From: JANQIV01 sp050117315
GTDB lineage: Bacteria > Bacteroidota > Ignavibacteria > Ignavibacteriales > Melioribacteraceae
NCBI GenBank assembly: GCA_050117315.1
Contig: JASFMY010000045.1
Coordinates: forward strand, 1-44,227
Length of the DNA: 44,227 nt
Reading direction: 5' to 3'
Shown in pieces: positions 1 through 9,446 of the stretch (position 1 is its first letter; each line of letters begins with the position of its first letter). The position numbers were made by a program, and so were the translations under genes. The notes below the pieces were generated by a model. It did not search any database. It was not told the origin of the DNA and was given only the letters and a program-made list of their open reading frames with translations.

Positions 1-127
1 TGTTGCAAATTGGTTTTGGGATTTTGCCATAAAGTCCTCCCCGCCGTACGAGACTTTGGAAGGCGGGGAGGATTTAGGTGAGTTCTAAATAAAAACTAAA
101 TCCCAAAACCAATTTGGCTTGTGTATA
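1..127. repeat. Palindromic element, copy 1 of 3 (interior orientation A)
   Basis: Long imperfect inverted repeat. The left arm reads GCAAATTGGTTTTGGGATTT and the right arm is its near-perfect reverse complement, followed by GGCTTGTGTATA. The interior carries a GC-rich hairpin (TCCTCCCCGCC at 35-45, GGCGGGGAGGA at 62-72) and then TTTAGGTGAGTTCTAAATAAAA. Related copies lie at 22722-22803 and 34574-34689; there the left end begins TATACTTGTTG, so this copy is cut off at its left end by the window edge. It lies about 110 bp beyond the GH92 stop codon. No ORF was recognised inside it. Confidence 0.85.
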
Positions 128-190
128 TTACGAACAGTATTATGAAAATTATTTTTTTATCATAAATCAGCCTTCACCAGTCTTACTCCC

Positions 191-223
191 CCAATTGCCG
201 GGTTAACTCTCGGCAGCAATTGG
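191..223 (-). terminator. Hairpin downstream of the GH92 gene
   Basis: CCAATTGC at 191-198 pairs with GCAATTGG at 216-223, with a further partly paired CCG/CGG at the top of the stem. It starts about 12 bp after the stop codon of the GH92 gene on the minus strand. There is no clear T-run, so it may be a factor-assisted terminator or an mRNA 3'-end stabiliser. Confidence 0.4.
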
Positions 224-234
224 AATGTTATCAA

Positions 235-2529
235 CTATTTAATAACCGGTGGAAGAATATCTTTGCCCCAATCACTTGGATGCGATGACATTTCAAAAAC
301 AAGTTCGCCGCCGTTTACAATATCTTTATGGTCAATCCACGCCTGGTTAAACGGTTTACCGTTAAGCATAGCGGATTTAATAAAAACGTTTTTGTCGGAA
401 AGATTCCTGGCGATAATTTTAAATTCTTTACCATGTTCAAGTTTAAGCGTACTCTGCTTAAAATACGGTGCAGTAATAAGATAATAAGGCTGACCAGCGT
501 TGGGATAAAAACCCATCATATGGAAAGCGAGCCAGGAAGACATTGCACCGGAATCGTCGTTGCCCGGAATTCCGCTACGTGAACTATTATAATTTTTGTC
601 AATGATTGTTCTGGTGCGTTGACTGCTGAGATCCGGTCTGCCTATCCAATGGTATAAACAAGATGTAAGAAATGACGGTTCATTTCCTACGTTGTAATAT
701 CCGTTATCAAAAAAAGTATCCAATCTTTTACGGAAAGCTTTATTCCCACCGCACTTTTCAACTAAACCGGGAATATCGTGAGGGACATAAAATGAATATT
801 CCCAGGAAGAACCTTCGTAAAAAAATCCACACCACCAACAGACACAGATAGGCCATTCATAAGTTAAGGGAGTATACCGAACATAATTATATCTCCCATC
901 GTTTACGTCGCACTGAACACTATCTACCCATTTACCAGAAGGGTCTTTCGGCATAATAAATCCACGCGAACCGTGATCCTCAATGTCACGCCACAGGTTT
1001 TTCCAATTGTTTGATTGTTCTATAAAACGCAGATATTCACCCATACGTTTTTGCCCTTTTGCTACTTGGGCAAGACAATAATCGTTGTATGCATATTCAA
1101 CGGTCCTTGTGCCTGCACGTACAAATCTGGAAGAAACATAACCAAGACTATTATAATCTGTGAGCCCACCCCTCCCTTCTCTCTCTTCTTTACCGCCAGG
1201 AGGATACATTGCATCTTTAAGCATAGCCTTAAGTGCTAATCCGTAGTTAACTCCCTCTAGTCCTTTCACAAAAGCGTCTGCTATTACTACTTCCGCATTT
1301 GAACCTCCCTGGGTACGACCATTACAGTTTCCGCTTCTGGCATCCGGCAAATAGTCGTCGTATTTATAAATATCGAGCATCGCGTTAACAATATCTATCT
1401 GGCGTTGTGGAGCAACTAAAGTAATAAGCGGACTCGAAGAACGGAATGTATCCCAGATTGCATAAAAGTCATCGTAATAAGGTTTTGAAGAAATCCAGAG
1501 CGGGTTCTCACCGGTTCTATCAACTGGCATAAGCATTGTATGATACAAAGCCGTATAGAACATTTTCTTTTGATCGGGTGTTCCGTCTATTTCAATATTC
1601 TTTAAAAGTTTTTCCCATTTATCACAAGTTTCCTGGCGCTCTTTATTAAAATCCCAGTGAGGTATTTCCTGTTCAATATTGTATTTTGCCTTTTGCGAGC
1701 TGACAAAAGATATCCCTACTTTTAACTGAACAACGCCACTTTGCAGGCCTTTAAAATACATGAACGTACCCGTCTTTTCTCCGGTATCAAGCTGACTTTT
1801 TTCATCCGTAAATATTTTATTACCCTTCCACGTTCCGCTGGCAGTAAAGGGGTGATCAAAAACTGCGTAGAAATAAACTATATAAGCTCTACCGTTATTC
1901 CAACCTCCGCGAATTCTGCTGTATCCTTGAATTTCAGTATCCGACAAAATCTGAACTTCAGAACCTACGAACTGCTGAGCTTCACGACTATCTGGTATAG
2001 GAGTTTCACCGAGGAAAAAACCCGCGTCTATTTTTATTCCTTTCCTATCATCGCCTTTAAAAGTGTAACGATGGAATGCTGCCCGATCCGAGGTTGTTAA
2101 CTCAACCTTTATATTCCACTTTTTGAGGTTGACTCTGTAATATCCGCATTTTGTTTCTTCGTCTGATCGGAGCGACTCTTGATATATTGAATTGAAATCC
2201 CCGCCAAAGGGCATAACAGATATATTGCCGTACTTTGGCCCCCCGCCTGTACCACTAACGTGTGTTTGGCTGAAACCGGAGATTGTTGCAAGTGAATCAG
2301 GGATATATCCACTATTCGACCAGGTGCCATAATCAGGGCCCGGTTTTACCATGCCAAACGGACAGGAAGGACCAACAAAAACATTTCCTTTTCCAACTGA
2401 ACCTATAAAAGGATCAATATAAGTATGCAAAGGTTGTGATATTATATTGATAAAAACCGAATTCATAAAAATAATAAGGATACTTCGAGAAGTAAGTTTT
2501 GATAAGATATTTGTTACTTTCAAATTCAT
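235..2529 (-). CDS. GH92 family alpha-mannosidase, exported
   Basis: Glycoside hydrolase family 92 members are calcium-dependent exo-alpha-mannosidases acting on N-glycans and mannans. About 764 residues from the chosen start, the usual length. Visible GH92 signatures are HVSGTGGGPKYG near residue 90, GGSNAEVVIADAFVKG in the middle, FYEGSSWEYSFYVPHD (Glu572 is a candidate acid) and GNDDSGAMSSW (Asp658/659), followed by GFYP. An N-terminal hydrophobic stretch (about residues 16-32) looks like a signal peptide. The frame is open to 2568, but the first 13 codons there run into a palindromic repeat. The ATG at 2529 is preceded by GTGAGG at normal distance, so I prefer it. It stands alone downstream of the symporter, separated by 360 bp of repeat-rich DNA. 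The exact mannoside is not readable from sequence. Confidence 0.93.
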   Translation of the reverse strand: MNLKVTNILSKLTSRSILIIFMNSVFINIISQPLHTYIDPFIGSVGKGNVFVGPSCPFGMVKPGPDYGTWSNSGYIPDSLATISGFSQTHVSGTGGGPKYGNISVMPFGGDFNSIYQESLRSDEETKCGYYRVNLKKWNIKVELTTSDRAAFHRYTFKGDDRKGIKIDAGFFLGETPIPDSREAQQFVGSEVQILSDTEIQGYSRIRGGWNNGRAYIVYFYAVFDHPFTASGTWKGNKIFTDEKSQLDTGEKTGTFMYFKGLQSGVVQLKVGISFVSSQKAKYNIEQEIPHWDFNKERQETCDKWEKLLKNIEIDGTPDQKKMFYTALYHTMLMPVDRTGENPLWISSKPYYDDFYAIWDTFRSSSPLITLVAPQRQIDIVNAMLDIYKYDDYLPDARSGNCNGRTQGGSNAEVVIADAFVKGLEGVNYGLALKAMLKDAMYPPGGKEEREGRGGLTDYNSLGYVSSRFVRAGTRTVEYAYNDYCLAQVAKGQKRMGEYLRFIEQSNNWKNLWRDIEDHGSRGFIMPKDPSGKWVDSVQCDVNDGRYNYVRYTPLTYEWPICVCWWCGFFYEGSSWEYSFYVPHDIPGLVEKCGGNKAFRKRLDTFFDNGYYNVGNEPSFLTSCLYHWIGRPDLSSQRTRTIIDKNYNSSRSGIPGNDDSGAMSSWLAFHMMGFYPNAGQPYYLITAPYFKQSTLKLEHGKEFKIIARNLSDKNVFIKSAMLNGKPFNQAWIDHKDIVNGGELVFEMSSHPSDWGKDILPPVIK

Positions 2530-2557
2530 TTTAGGAACCTCACTATTACTATAATAG

Positions 2558-2727
2558 AGTTTCTGCAAAATTAGATATCTAAATATTTTGTCATTTCGAC
2601 CGGAGGGAGAAATCTTTGAAACCGTACTCTAATTGAAAGATTTCCCGCCAAAAAGATACGCCAAAGGCGCACAGGCTCACCCCCAAAACGGGTTCGAAAC
2701 GACAGACTTTTTATTTTGCAGAAACTT
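2558..2727. repeat. Nested palindromic repeat with outer TTTCTGCAAAA arms
   Basis: Outer arms AGTTTCTGCAAAA (2558-2570) and TTTTGCAGAAACTT (2714-2727) enclose a second inverted pair, TGTCATTTCGACC (from 2590) and GGTTCGAAACGACAGA (2691-2706). The inner GTCATTTCGA...GAGAAATCTTT sequence resembles short palindromic repeats widespread in Bacteroidota-group genomes. The rest of the 2530-2891 gap holds nothing I recognise as a gene. The repeat overlaps the 5' extension of the GH92 frame, which argues against the longer start. Confidence 0.7.
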
Positions 2728-2891
2728 TAATATGAATACTCTATAGAATTAACTTATTCAACTTGAAAAAGCTCATTTAGCTTCGAAACATTTAATATCA
2801 AAAAAAATCATTCCAAACAGTTATATCATATCAACAAGTTTTGCAAATCTCCTAAAACACCTTTAATCTATTAATGAACAACTGGTTTTCA

Positions 2892-5075
2892 CTAATATAT
2901 TTTCACAACTAAAAACATTACACCAATAACAAGGAACACAATGAACGTAGATATCAAAAATCCGACACTATCTTGTTTGTTCCATTTATAAACTTCTAAA
3001 TTTGTATCCGGGAATAGTAAAACGTCTTTTGTCTTTTGAGGATTAACAAAGGATTCTTCAACATCTTGTTTATCCACGTCGGGACCTAACCCCCTTACCC
3101 TTGTCCGCATCTTTAAGAAAAATTGTTCTGTTGATTTGTCATTGTTTTGTTTCGTTAACAATGACACAACGACTAAAATAAAAAAGGGAAATACTAGTCT
3201 TATGAACATTCTAATTGTTTCATTGAGTGCATACGGTTTTTTCTGAAGTTCAGCTCCCATTGATTGAAGAAGAATAAGTTCGGGGTAGAAATAACCATGT
3301 GCTTCAACTATACGTTGTTGATTTACCTTTGGCTGTTGCGACCAAAAAATAGCTTTGGAGGGCAGAGCAAATGTTTTTATAAATTTCTGACCTTGTTGAA
3401 TTTTTTGAGGACGTTCTCCCACAGCCATCCCTTTTTCATTTAATTGGATCCAATCTTCTATTTCTTTATCTCTTTGTTCTACGTCTATTGCTCGTGCAGT
3501 ATAAGTACGTTCTACTTGTTTTGATTCGGTTTCCGTCAGCATAAAACTGTTGGTTGTTAATGATGGGAAAATATTTGGAAGCAACACCGGGAAGAGATAG
3601 AAAATACACAACGTTGCTAAAATAGAAGCCCATGCACCCTGTCTATTTGCGCGACGCCATTTTAATCCAAGCCAAAATGCTGCTGCAAAGATTACAAAGA
3701 ATTCCCAGATGAACTTTAATATTTCAAAAATACTTGTAAACTGAGTTGCTATTACTGCACCCCCTATTAAGAATAGGGCACCAAATATTCTTCCCGCCCA
3801 AACATAATTTTCTTCGCTCTTATCTGGAAAAAGCGGACGATATATATTGTGGAGCACTAAGCCTGAAACAGTCAACATTAATGTTGTAGCGGTCGACATC
3901 AATGCAGCCATTAGAGAAGCAACCATTAAACCAACAAGACCAAATCCTATAGGTCCTAACAAATCGTGTGTAGCATATCCCCATAATAAATCTGAGTTTT
4001 GTATTTTTCCGGTATAAAGTAGTATAGCGGAAAGACCAAGCACTCCCCATAAAATAGTACAGAATCTTTTCAAAAAGACTCCGGTCACAAAACCGAAACG
4101 TGCTGAGTTTTCATCTTTGGCGGCAGCGTTTGTAACCAACTGGTTAGGTTGAGTAACAACCGTGATTCCTGCAACAGCCGCAGCAGCTATAATATAATAC
4201 CAGGTAAAATCCATTAAAGTCGGGGAACCAAATATCTCAAAAAATGATTCCGGCAATTTTTCATGGAGGATGCTTAGAGCCGACTCTCCGCTGCTTCCAT
4301 AAATGTCGGTTATTTTTGACCAAGAAAAGGGGATCAATATAATCGAAAGAATAATAATAAATGTTCCCTGAAGCATATCAGTGTAAAAAGCCGCTTCAAG
4401 ACCTCCCATAACGGCATATAGAATAGTAATAACACAAACCAGCCAAATTAAAAAAGATTCATCTACATATGAAAACACACTACTAGGATTTATTAGGCGT
4501 AGTTCGTTTAGCCTTTCCTTCTCATCTGGAGTAAGAGTTTGGGAATCTTTCTCTTCTAACGAGCTTAATTCCATAGCCATGTTATATTCTTTACTTTGCT
4601 CAACAGTAAGGTCGGAAGCATTTTTAGGGGTAATGGCCACCACCGTTTTACTCATTGCTGCATAACCAAGCGAAAGCAAACCCATCATACCCACTGCAGC
4701 AACAACCGCATAAGCGGCTGCCATTCTTTTTGAGCCGTATCTTTCTTCATAAAAATCCCCCATGGTAATCACTCTCATTCTTCTCTGCCACGGTGAAGTA
4801 ATCCAATAAAGTGGTGTGGAAAATACCATAAGCATAGAACTCCAGATACCTGCGGCTCCGTTTCGGAAAGTTGTAGTTGCCACTCCAACCGGCCCGTCTG
4901 CTGAGGTTGCTTGTCCAAAACTTGCAAAGGTCTGGATAAGTTTGCCAAATTTTCTTCCGCCTAATAGATAATCTTCCTGATTCTTAATTCGTCTACTCGC
5001 CCAAATTCCAATACCAATTATAAGTGCAAAGTAAAACAGAATCACAATTACATCTACGGTTTGAAGACCAAACAT
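2892..5075 (-). CDS. Sodium:solute symporter (SSS family), possible inositol transporter
   Basis: Inner-membrane Na+-coupled symporter of the SSS family. 727 residues with more than ten hydrophobic segments, starting with a first membrane helix at about residues 7-25 and the typical RRIKNQEDYLLGGRKFG segment after it. GGLEAAFYTDMLQG lies near residues 224-237. Two soluble insertions stand out: a charged helical one at about 150-206 (TPDEKERLNEL) and one at about 520-625 before the last helices. They make the protein longer than the usual 500-600 residues. The start has GGAG 10 bp upstream. It lies downstream of iolG/iolE, so inositol or an inositol-containing sugar is a reasonable substrate guess, made from position only. 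Confidence 0.88.
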   Translation of the reverse strand: MFGLQTVDVIVILFYFALIIGIGIWASRRIKNQEDYLLGGRKFGKLIQTFASFGQATSADGPVGVATTTFRNGAAGIWSSMLMVFSTPLYWITSPWQRRMRVITMGDFYEERYGSKRMAAAYAVVAAVGMMGLLSLGYAAMSKTVVAITPKNASDLTVEQSKEYNMAMELSSLEEKDSQTLTPDEKERLNELRLINPSSVFSYVDESFLIWLVCVITILYAVMGGLEAAFYTDMLQGTFIIILSIILIPFSWSKITDIYGSSGESALSILHEKLPESFFEIFGSPTLMDFTWYYIIAAAAVAGITVVTQPNQLVTNAAAKDENSARFGFVTGVFLKRFCTILWGVLGLSAILLYTGKIQNSDLLWGYATHDLLGPIGFGLVGLMVASLMAALMSTATTLMLTVSGLVLHNIYRPLFPDKSEENYVWAGRIFGALFLIGGAVIATQFTSIFEILKFIWEFFVIFAAAFWLGLKWRRANRQGAWASILATLCIFYLFPVLLPNIFPSLTTNSFMLTETESKQVERTYTARAIDVEQRDKEIEDWIQLNEKGMAVGERPQKIQQGQKFIKTFALPSKAIFWSQQPKVNQQRIVEAHGYFYPELILLQSMGAELQKKPYALNETIRMFIRLVFPFFILVVVSLLTKQNNDKSTEQFFLKMRTRVRGLGPDVDKQDVEESFVNPQKTKDVLLFPDTNLEVYKWNKQDSVGFLISTFIVFLVIGVMFLVVKIY

Positions 5076-5387
5076 TAATTTTCTCCGTTATCATTTAATA
5101 ATAAAAAACTTTTGACAATTTTTGATTTCAAAAGGCTTTGGATCTTTACACTTGCGGCACTATTCATGTTATTTGCGCATAAAAACTTTTTTGAAATAAT
5201 AAATTTTGTCTCCCTTCATTTCAAGGAACAACCTTTTATGCAATGTCTGAGACAGTATCAAAATAAATCAGGCAAGCATTTGTTTTTAATCAGAAGGCTG
5301 GAGATCATATAATACCAGTCTTCGTCTTATGTTTTTCCACTATCTCAACATTTACATTCGTGCTATATATCCCATTTCGGCCTAAAA

Positions 5388-5545
5388 AGTCTGTTGTATA
5401 ACTAAAAATTTGTCATTATACAAGGTGAACCGTCGTCATTTTGAAGGAGCGTGTTTTCTGCGATTGAAAAGTTTTGTAAACCGAGGAAAGAAAATTTCTC
5501 ACATCCTCTTCGTTCTCGTTCGAAATAACAAAGCAGACTTGTGCA
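5388..5545. repeat. Palindromic repeat of the GTCATTTCGA type in a 526-bp gap
   Basis: GTCATTTTGAAGGAGCG (5435-5451) pairs imperfectly with CGTTCTCGTTCGAAATAAC (5511-5529). Outside it, AAAGTCTG near 5386-5394 and CAGACTT near 5534-5540 form a looser outer pair. The inner sequence is the same family as the repeat at 2590-2706. The remainder of 5076-5601 holds no convincing gene: a short plus-strand frame at 5112-5312 lacks any family signature. Confidence 0.55.
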
Positions 5546-5601
5546 ACACACTTCAAAGGTCGGAGATGCCTTTTGTAAGTATATAAACTCAAGGCGATTA
5601 T

Positions 5602-6621
5602 TTAATCTCCCCAAACCTCAGTAACTTTAACAGGACGTTCTTCTTCAATAGATTTTTTAGCTGCTAACCCGATAACAACCGCAAGAAGACCGTCTCTTCC
5701 ACCAACCGAAATCTGTTTATCTTCTAAAATTGCCTCACAAAATTCTTTTATTTCACTTGCGTACGCTTCAATGTATCTATCCATAAAAAAGTTTAAAGGA
5801 AGAGAAGCATGGACACCATTTTGGTTATAATATTTATGATTATCCGGTGCATTATTGTCAACTTTTATCATCCCTTTAGAGCCGAATATTTCAACTCTCT
5901 GATCATATCCATATACGGCCTTTCTACTGTTATCTATTACACCCATTGCACCGTTTTCAAATTTTAGAGTAATGAGTGCAGTATCAATATCTCCTGCTTC
6001 ACCGATTTTCGGATCAACCATAACACCGGCAACAGCATACACTTCGTCAACTTCACTACCAACTATATAACGAGCCATATCAAAATCATGAATAGTCATA
6101 TCCAAAAACATTCCACCCGAAACGCCTATATAGTCGAATGCAGGTGGAGCGGGGTCGCGTGAAGTAATTTTTAATATGTGAGGATCACCAATTTCACCGG
6201 CAACAACCATTTGTTTAATTTTTTTGAAATTGGAATCAAATCTTCTGTTAAAACCTACCATTAATTTTACACCATGCTCTTTTACTACATCAAGTGCTTT
6301 TTGAATGGCATCTATTTCCAACTCTATTGGTTTTTCACAAAAGATATTTTTTCCTGCTTGCGCAGATTCGATTATATATTGCGCATGTGTATTTGTTGGG
6401 GAACAAATTACAACAGCATTAATATCAGGATTATTGAGAATATCCTGATAATTGCTTGAATAATTTGCAATTCCGAATCTTTGCGCTAAATTTTCGGCTT
6501 CTTGTAGATTTACATCCACAATGGAAACTACTTCAACATCCGGAATACTTTGAACAATAGTTTCCGTATGGACTTTCCCTATTCTGCCAGCGCCAATAAT
6601 ACCTACTTTTAATTTTTCCAT
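5602..6621 (-). CDS. iolG: Inositol 2-dehydrogenase (IolG)
   Basis: Gfo/Idh/MocA-family NAD-dependent dehydrogenase that oxidises myo-inositol at C2 to scyllo-inosose, the first step of the iol pathway. About 339 residues. It has the Rossmann signature GIIGAGRIG (residues 8-15), the EKP motif carrying the catalytic lysine (96-98) and a later HDFDMARY segment typical of the substrate site. The frame can be extended four codons to a TTG at 6633, but the ATG at 6621 starts MEKLKVGIIGAGRIG as expected. It is 20 bp downstream of iolE and clearly co-transcribed. Family members also act on other polyols; the company of a full iol set makes the inositol assignment strong. Confidence 0.92.
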   Translation of the reverse strand: MEKLKVGIIGAGRIGKVHTETIVQSIPDVEVVSIVDVNLQEAENLAQRFGIANYSSNYQDILNNPDINAVVICSPTNTHAQYIIESAQAGKNIFCEKPIELEIDAIQKALDVVKEHGVKLMVGFNRRFDSNFKKIKQMVVAGEIGDPHILKITSRDPAPPAFDYIGVSGGMFLDMTIHDFDMARYIVGSEVDEVYAVAGVMVDPKIGEAGDIDTALITLKFENGAMGVIDNSRKAVYGYDQRVEIFGSKGMIKVDNNAPDNHKYYNQNGVHASLPLNFFMDRYIEAYASEIKEFCEAILEDKQISVGGRDGLLAVVIGLAAKKSIEEERPVKVTEVWGD

Positions 6622-6641
6622 GTTATATTCCAATATTAAAT

Positions 6642-7541
6642 TTATAATCCAAAAGTTTTAATAAATTCACGATTATGTAGAGCACATTCTTTTGGTTTTC
6701 CCATACCAGGCAAAACATCTTGCTCAACAACTATCCATCCGTTGTAATTCATTTTATTTAGTTCCTCAATAACAGATTTAAAGTCACATGATCCTTTTCC
6801 TAATTCACAAAAGACACCGTTTTCCACTGATTTAAAGTAATCCCATTTTTTTTCACGCGACATTTCTGCAATTTGATCATCACAATCTTTGAAATGAACA
6901 TGCCATATACGTTCCGAATATTTTTTTAGAGCTTCAATGGAATTACCTCCTCCAAATCTGAAATGTCCTGTATCCAATACTAGGCCCAATAATTTGGGAT
7001 CAGTATTCTCCATTAAAATATCCGTCTCTTCCGGTGTTTCCACATATCCGGCACAGTGATGATGAAACACAGTTTTTAAACCGGTTTCTTCTTTAACATT
7101 TGCGGCCAATTTGTTTGCACCATCACAAAATACTTTCCATTCGTCCTCGGTAAGTCCCAAATCAGGAGTTACGCGGCCTGCATTAATAGTTCGTTCTTTG
7201 ATTGTACCGTTGTTATCAGCTAAAACAACAAATGCGTTTGAGAAACCGGCATCGTTCATTAACTTTGCAGTTTTTACGGCGACATTAATACCTTCTTCAT
7301 GTTTAGTTTTGTCTTTTAACAATACAGGAACAAAAGCACCAACCATTGTTAGTTCACGAGCTTCTAATTCTTCTTTTAGCTTATTCGGGTCAGTTGGCAT
7401 AAACCCCCAATCACCCAGTTCTGTTCCTACGTAGCCAGTCTCTTTAATTTCGTTAAGAACTTGAATATAATCAGGAGCTTCACCTTCAAGTTCAAATTCC
7501 AAAGCTCCCCATGAACAAGGGGCATTAGCTATTTTTATCAT
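6642..7541 (-). CDS. iolE: myo-Inosose-2 dehydratase (IolE)
   Basis: TIM-barrel (AP endonuclease 2-like) enzyme that dehydrates scyllo-inosose to 3D-trihydroxycyclohexane-1,2-dione, step two of inositol catabolism. 299 residues, the length usual for IolE. The N-terminus IKIANAPCSWGALEFE is characteristic. VFHHHCAGYVETPEE, LVLDTGHFRFGGG and WHVHFKDCD are the conserved metal-site and barrel segments. It is first in a two-gene block with iolG. A 199-bp gap, large enough for a promoter, separates it from kduD; I saw no LacI-type operator there. Confidence 0.95.
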   Translation of the reverse strand: MIKIANAPCSWGALEFELEGEAPDYIQVLNEIKETGYVGTELGDWGFMPTDPNKLKEELEARELTMVGAFVPVLLKDKTKHEEGINVAVKTAKLMNDAGFSNAFVVLADNNGTIKERTINAGRVTPDLGLTEDEWKVFCDGANKLAANVKEETGLKTVFHHHCAGYVETPEETDILMENTDPKLLGLVLDTGHFRFGGGNSIEALKKYSERIWHVHFKDCDDQIAEMSREKKWDYFKSVENGVFCELGKGSCDFKSVIEELNKMNYNGWIVVEQDVLPGMGKPKECALHNREFIKTFGL

Positions 7542-7740
7542 ATTTTTCTCTACTTAGTTATTAATAAATATTTTCTTTCCTATTAGTAGTTCCAACTATT
7601 ATAGATACTTTATAATGTGAAACTTCTACTCTTTTTAATTGATCTACTGAGCATAAAACATTCTCTTTCCAACCTTATACAGAAAAAGCCAAAAGCAATT
7701 TATTTGGATACCAATCCCATATTCTAAACCAAGATAGTCA

Positions 7741-8502
7741 TTACCTTCCCATCCAACCACCATCTACTGTTATAACGCTTCCATTTAAATAACTTGAGGC
7801 ATCGGAACATAAAAACACAACCGTTCCCATTAAATCTTCTGGTAATCCCCATCTACCAGCAGGAATTCTATCTACTATTGCCTTACTACGAATCGGATCT
7901 TCTCTCAAAGGTTTTGTGTTATCCGTTGCAATATAACCAGGTGCTATAGCGTTCACTGTTATTCCCTTATCAGCCCATTCGTTTGCAAAGGACATAGTTA
8001 ACTGCTTAATACCACCTTTAGTTGCTGCATAACCCGGGACTAGAATTCCCCCCTGGAACGATAGCAATGATGCAATGAAAACTACTTTCCCATATCCCCT
8101 ATTAACCATATCTTTGCCGAACTCGCGAGTAAGAATAAACTGTGCGGATAAATTAATTTCTAAAACCTTGTCCCAGTATTCATCAGGATGCTCAGCTATC
8201 GGTTTGCGTAAAATAGTACCGGCGTTATTAACCAGTATATCAATTTGTTGAAAATCTTTTTTTACTTCCCCAATAAATTTGTATAAGTCTTTTCTATTGG
8301 AGAAATCACTTACATAATATTTAAACTTTCTTCCACATCCGGTAATCAATTTTTCAGTTTCATTAAAATCATCAACATAGGAAACACCTATTATATCAGC
8401 CCCTGCCTCTGCTAATGCTAAAGCATAATACTGTCCAATTCCTTGATTTGAACCGGTAACTAACGCTGTTTTACCATCTAGTTTGAACTTATCTAATATC
8501 AT
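7741..8502 (-). CDS. kduD: 2-Deoxy-D-gluconate 3-dehydrogenase / 2,5-diketo-3-deoxygluconate reductase (KduD), SDR family
   Basis: Short-chain dehydrogenase of 253 residues. It has the NAD(P)-binding TGSNQGIG motif (17-24), NNAG in the middle and the catalytic YxxxK (Tyr158, Lys162), and it ends in the classic ITVDGGWMGR found in KduD. KduD reduces 3-deoxy-D-glycero-2,5-hexodiulosonate to 2-keto-3-deoxygluconate, the step after KduI. It is 26 bp (ORF to ORF) downstream of kduI, which supports the specific name over a generic SDR. It sits inside the iol gene cluster, an unusual place for it. Confidence 0.88.
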   Translation of the reverse strand: MILDKFKLDGKTALVTGSNQGIGQYYALALAEAGADIIGVSYVDDFNETEKLITGCGRKFKYYVSDFSNRKDLYKFIGEVKKDFQQIDILVNNAGTILRKPIAEHPDEYWDKVLEINLSAQFILTREFGKDMVNRGYGKVVFIASLLSFQGGILVPGYAATKGGIKQLTMSFANEWADKGITVNAIAPGYIATDNTKPLREDPIRSKAIVDRIPAGRWGLPEDLMGTVVFLCSDASSYLNGSVITVDGGWMGR

Positions 8503-8528
8503 TTTATTACCATATTTTTATTAACAAT

Positions 8529-9362
8529 TTATTTCAATTGAGCCATCGGAATTGCATCCATATCATCAAACACTTGGTTTTCTCCACCCATAGCCCAAAT
8601 GAACGTATAATTTTTTGTTCCACATCCCGCATGCATTGACCAACTTGGAGAAAGTACTGCCTGCTTATCTCTTATCATTATATGCCTGGTCTCTGTCGGC
8701 TCTCCGAATAAATGCACTACTAGAGATTCCTTATCTATATCGAAATACATATAAACTTCAGAACGACGTTGATGTGTGTGTGCAGGCATTGTATTCCATA
8801 CACTTCCTTCTTCAAGCTCTGTTAAACCCATTACCAATTGGCAGGTAGGCATAGTACCGGGATGAATATATTTATAGATTGTTCTTTTATTACATTCTTT
8901 ATCGGAACCAAGTTTAACAGGTGTTGATTTTGCAAACTTGATTTGTTTTGTAGGATATTCTGCATGTGCAGGATAACTTACAAAATAAAACATCGACGGA
9001 TTTTTACTGTTTGCACTTTTGAATTCTACGTTATGGTTTCCTCTACCAATGTAAAGTGCATCCTTGTGATCCATTTTATATTCTTTGCTACCGACTTTAA
9101 TAGTTCCTTTACCGCCAATATTTATTACACCTACTTCACGTCTTTCGGTAAAATATTTTGCCGCCATTTCTTTTTTTGAAGCCGATAACTTTAGCGTTTT
9201 GCCCGATGGAACAGCCGACCCGGTAATTGATCTATCAATATCGGAATATGTCATCGGTACTTTATTTTTTTGAAAAAGGTCGTTAATTAAAAAGTTTTCT
9301 CTTAGTTCATCGGTTGTCATATATTGAAAACCTTCGCGATCTGGTGAATATCTTACATCCAT
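8529..9362 (-). CDS. kduI: 5-Keto-4-deoxyuronate isomerase (KduI)
   Basis: Cupin-fold isomerase that converts 5-keto-4-deoxyuronate, released from unsaturated uronides, to 3-deoxy-D-glycero-2,5-hexodiulosonate. The frame is open to 9395, but the ATG at 9362 gives the canonical MDVRYSPDREGFQYMTTDELR start, has AAAGGAG upstream, and yields 277 residues, the length of known KduI. The C-terminal part has the metal-binding MPAHTHQRRSEVYMYF and the Ser/His-rich SPSWSMHAGCGT. It is followed by kduD and lies about 50-85 bp downstream of iolA in the same direction. IolB in the same cluster belongs to the same cupin superfamily, but the two are clearly distinct. Confidence 0.95.
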   Translation of the reverse strand: MDVRYSPDREGFQYMTTDELRENFLINDLFQKNKVPMTYSDIDRSITGSAVPSGKTLKLSASKKEMAAKYFTERREVGVINIGGKGTIKVGSKEYKMDHKDALYIGRGNHNVEFKSANSKNPSMFYFVSYPAHAEYPTKQIKFAKSTPVKLGSDKECNKRTIYKYIHPGTMPTCQLVMGLTELEEGSVWNTMPAHTHQRRSEVYMYFDIDKESLVVHLFGEPTETRHIMIRDKQAVLSPSWSMHAGCGTKNYTFIWAMGGENQVFDDMDAIPMAQLK

Positions 9363-9446
9363 TTTTTCTCCTTTCATTTCAACATTTAAAGACATTACTG
9401 CATAAGGTCTAGGCAGATAGTCTTATGATAATCCAATATGATTACC

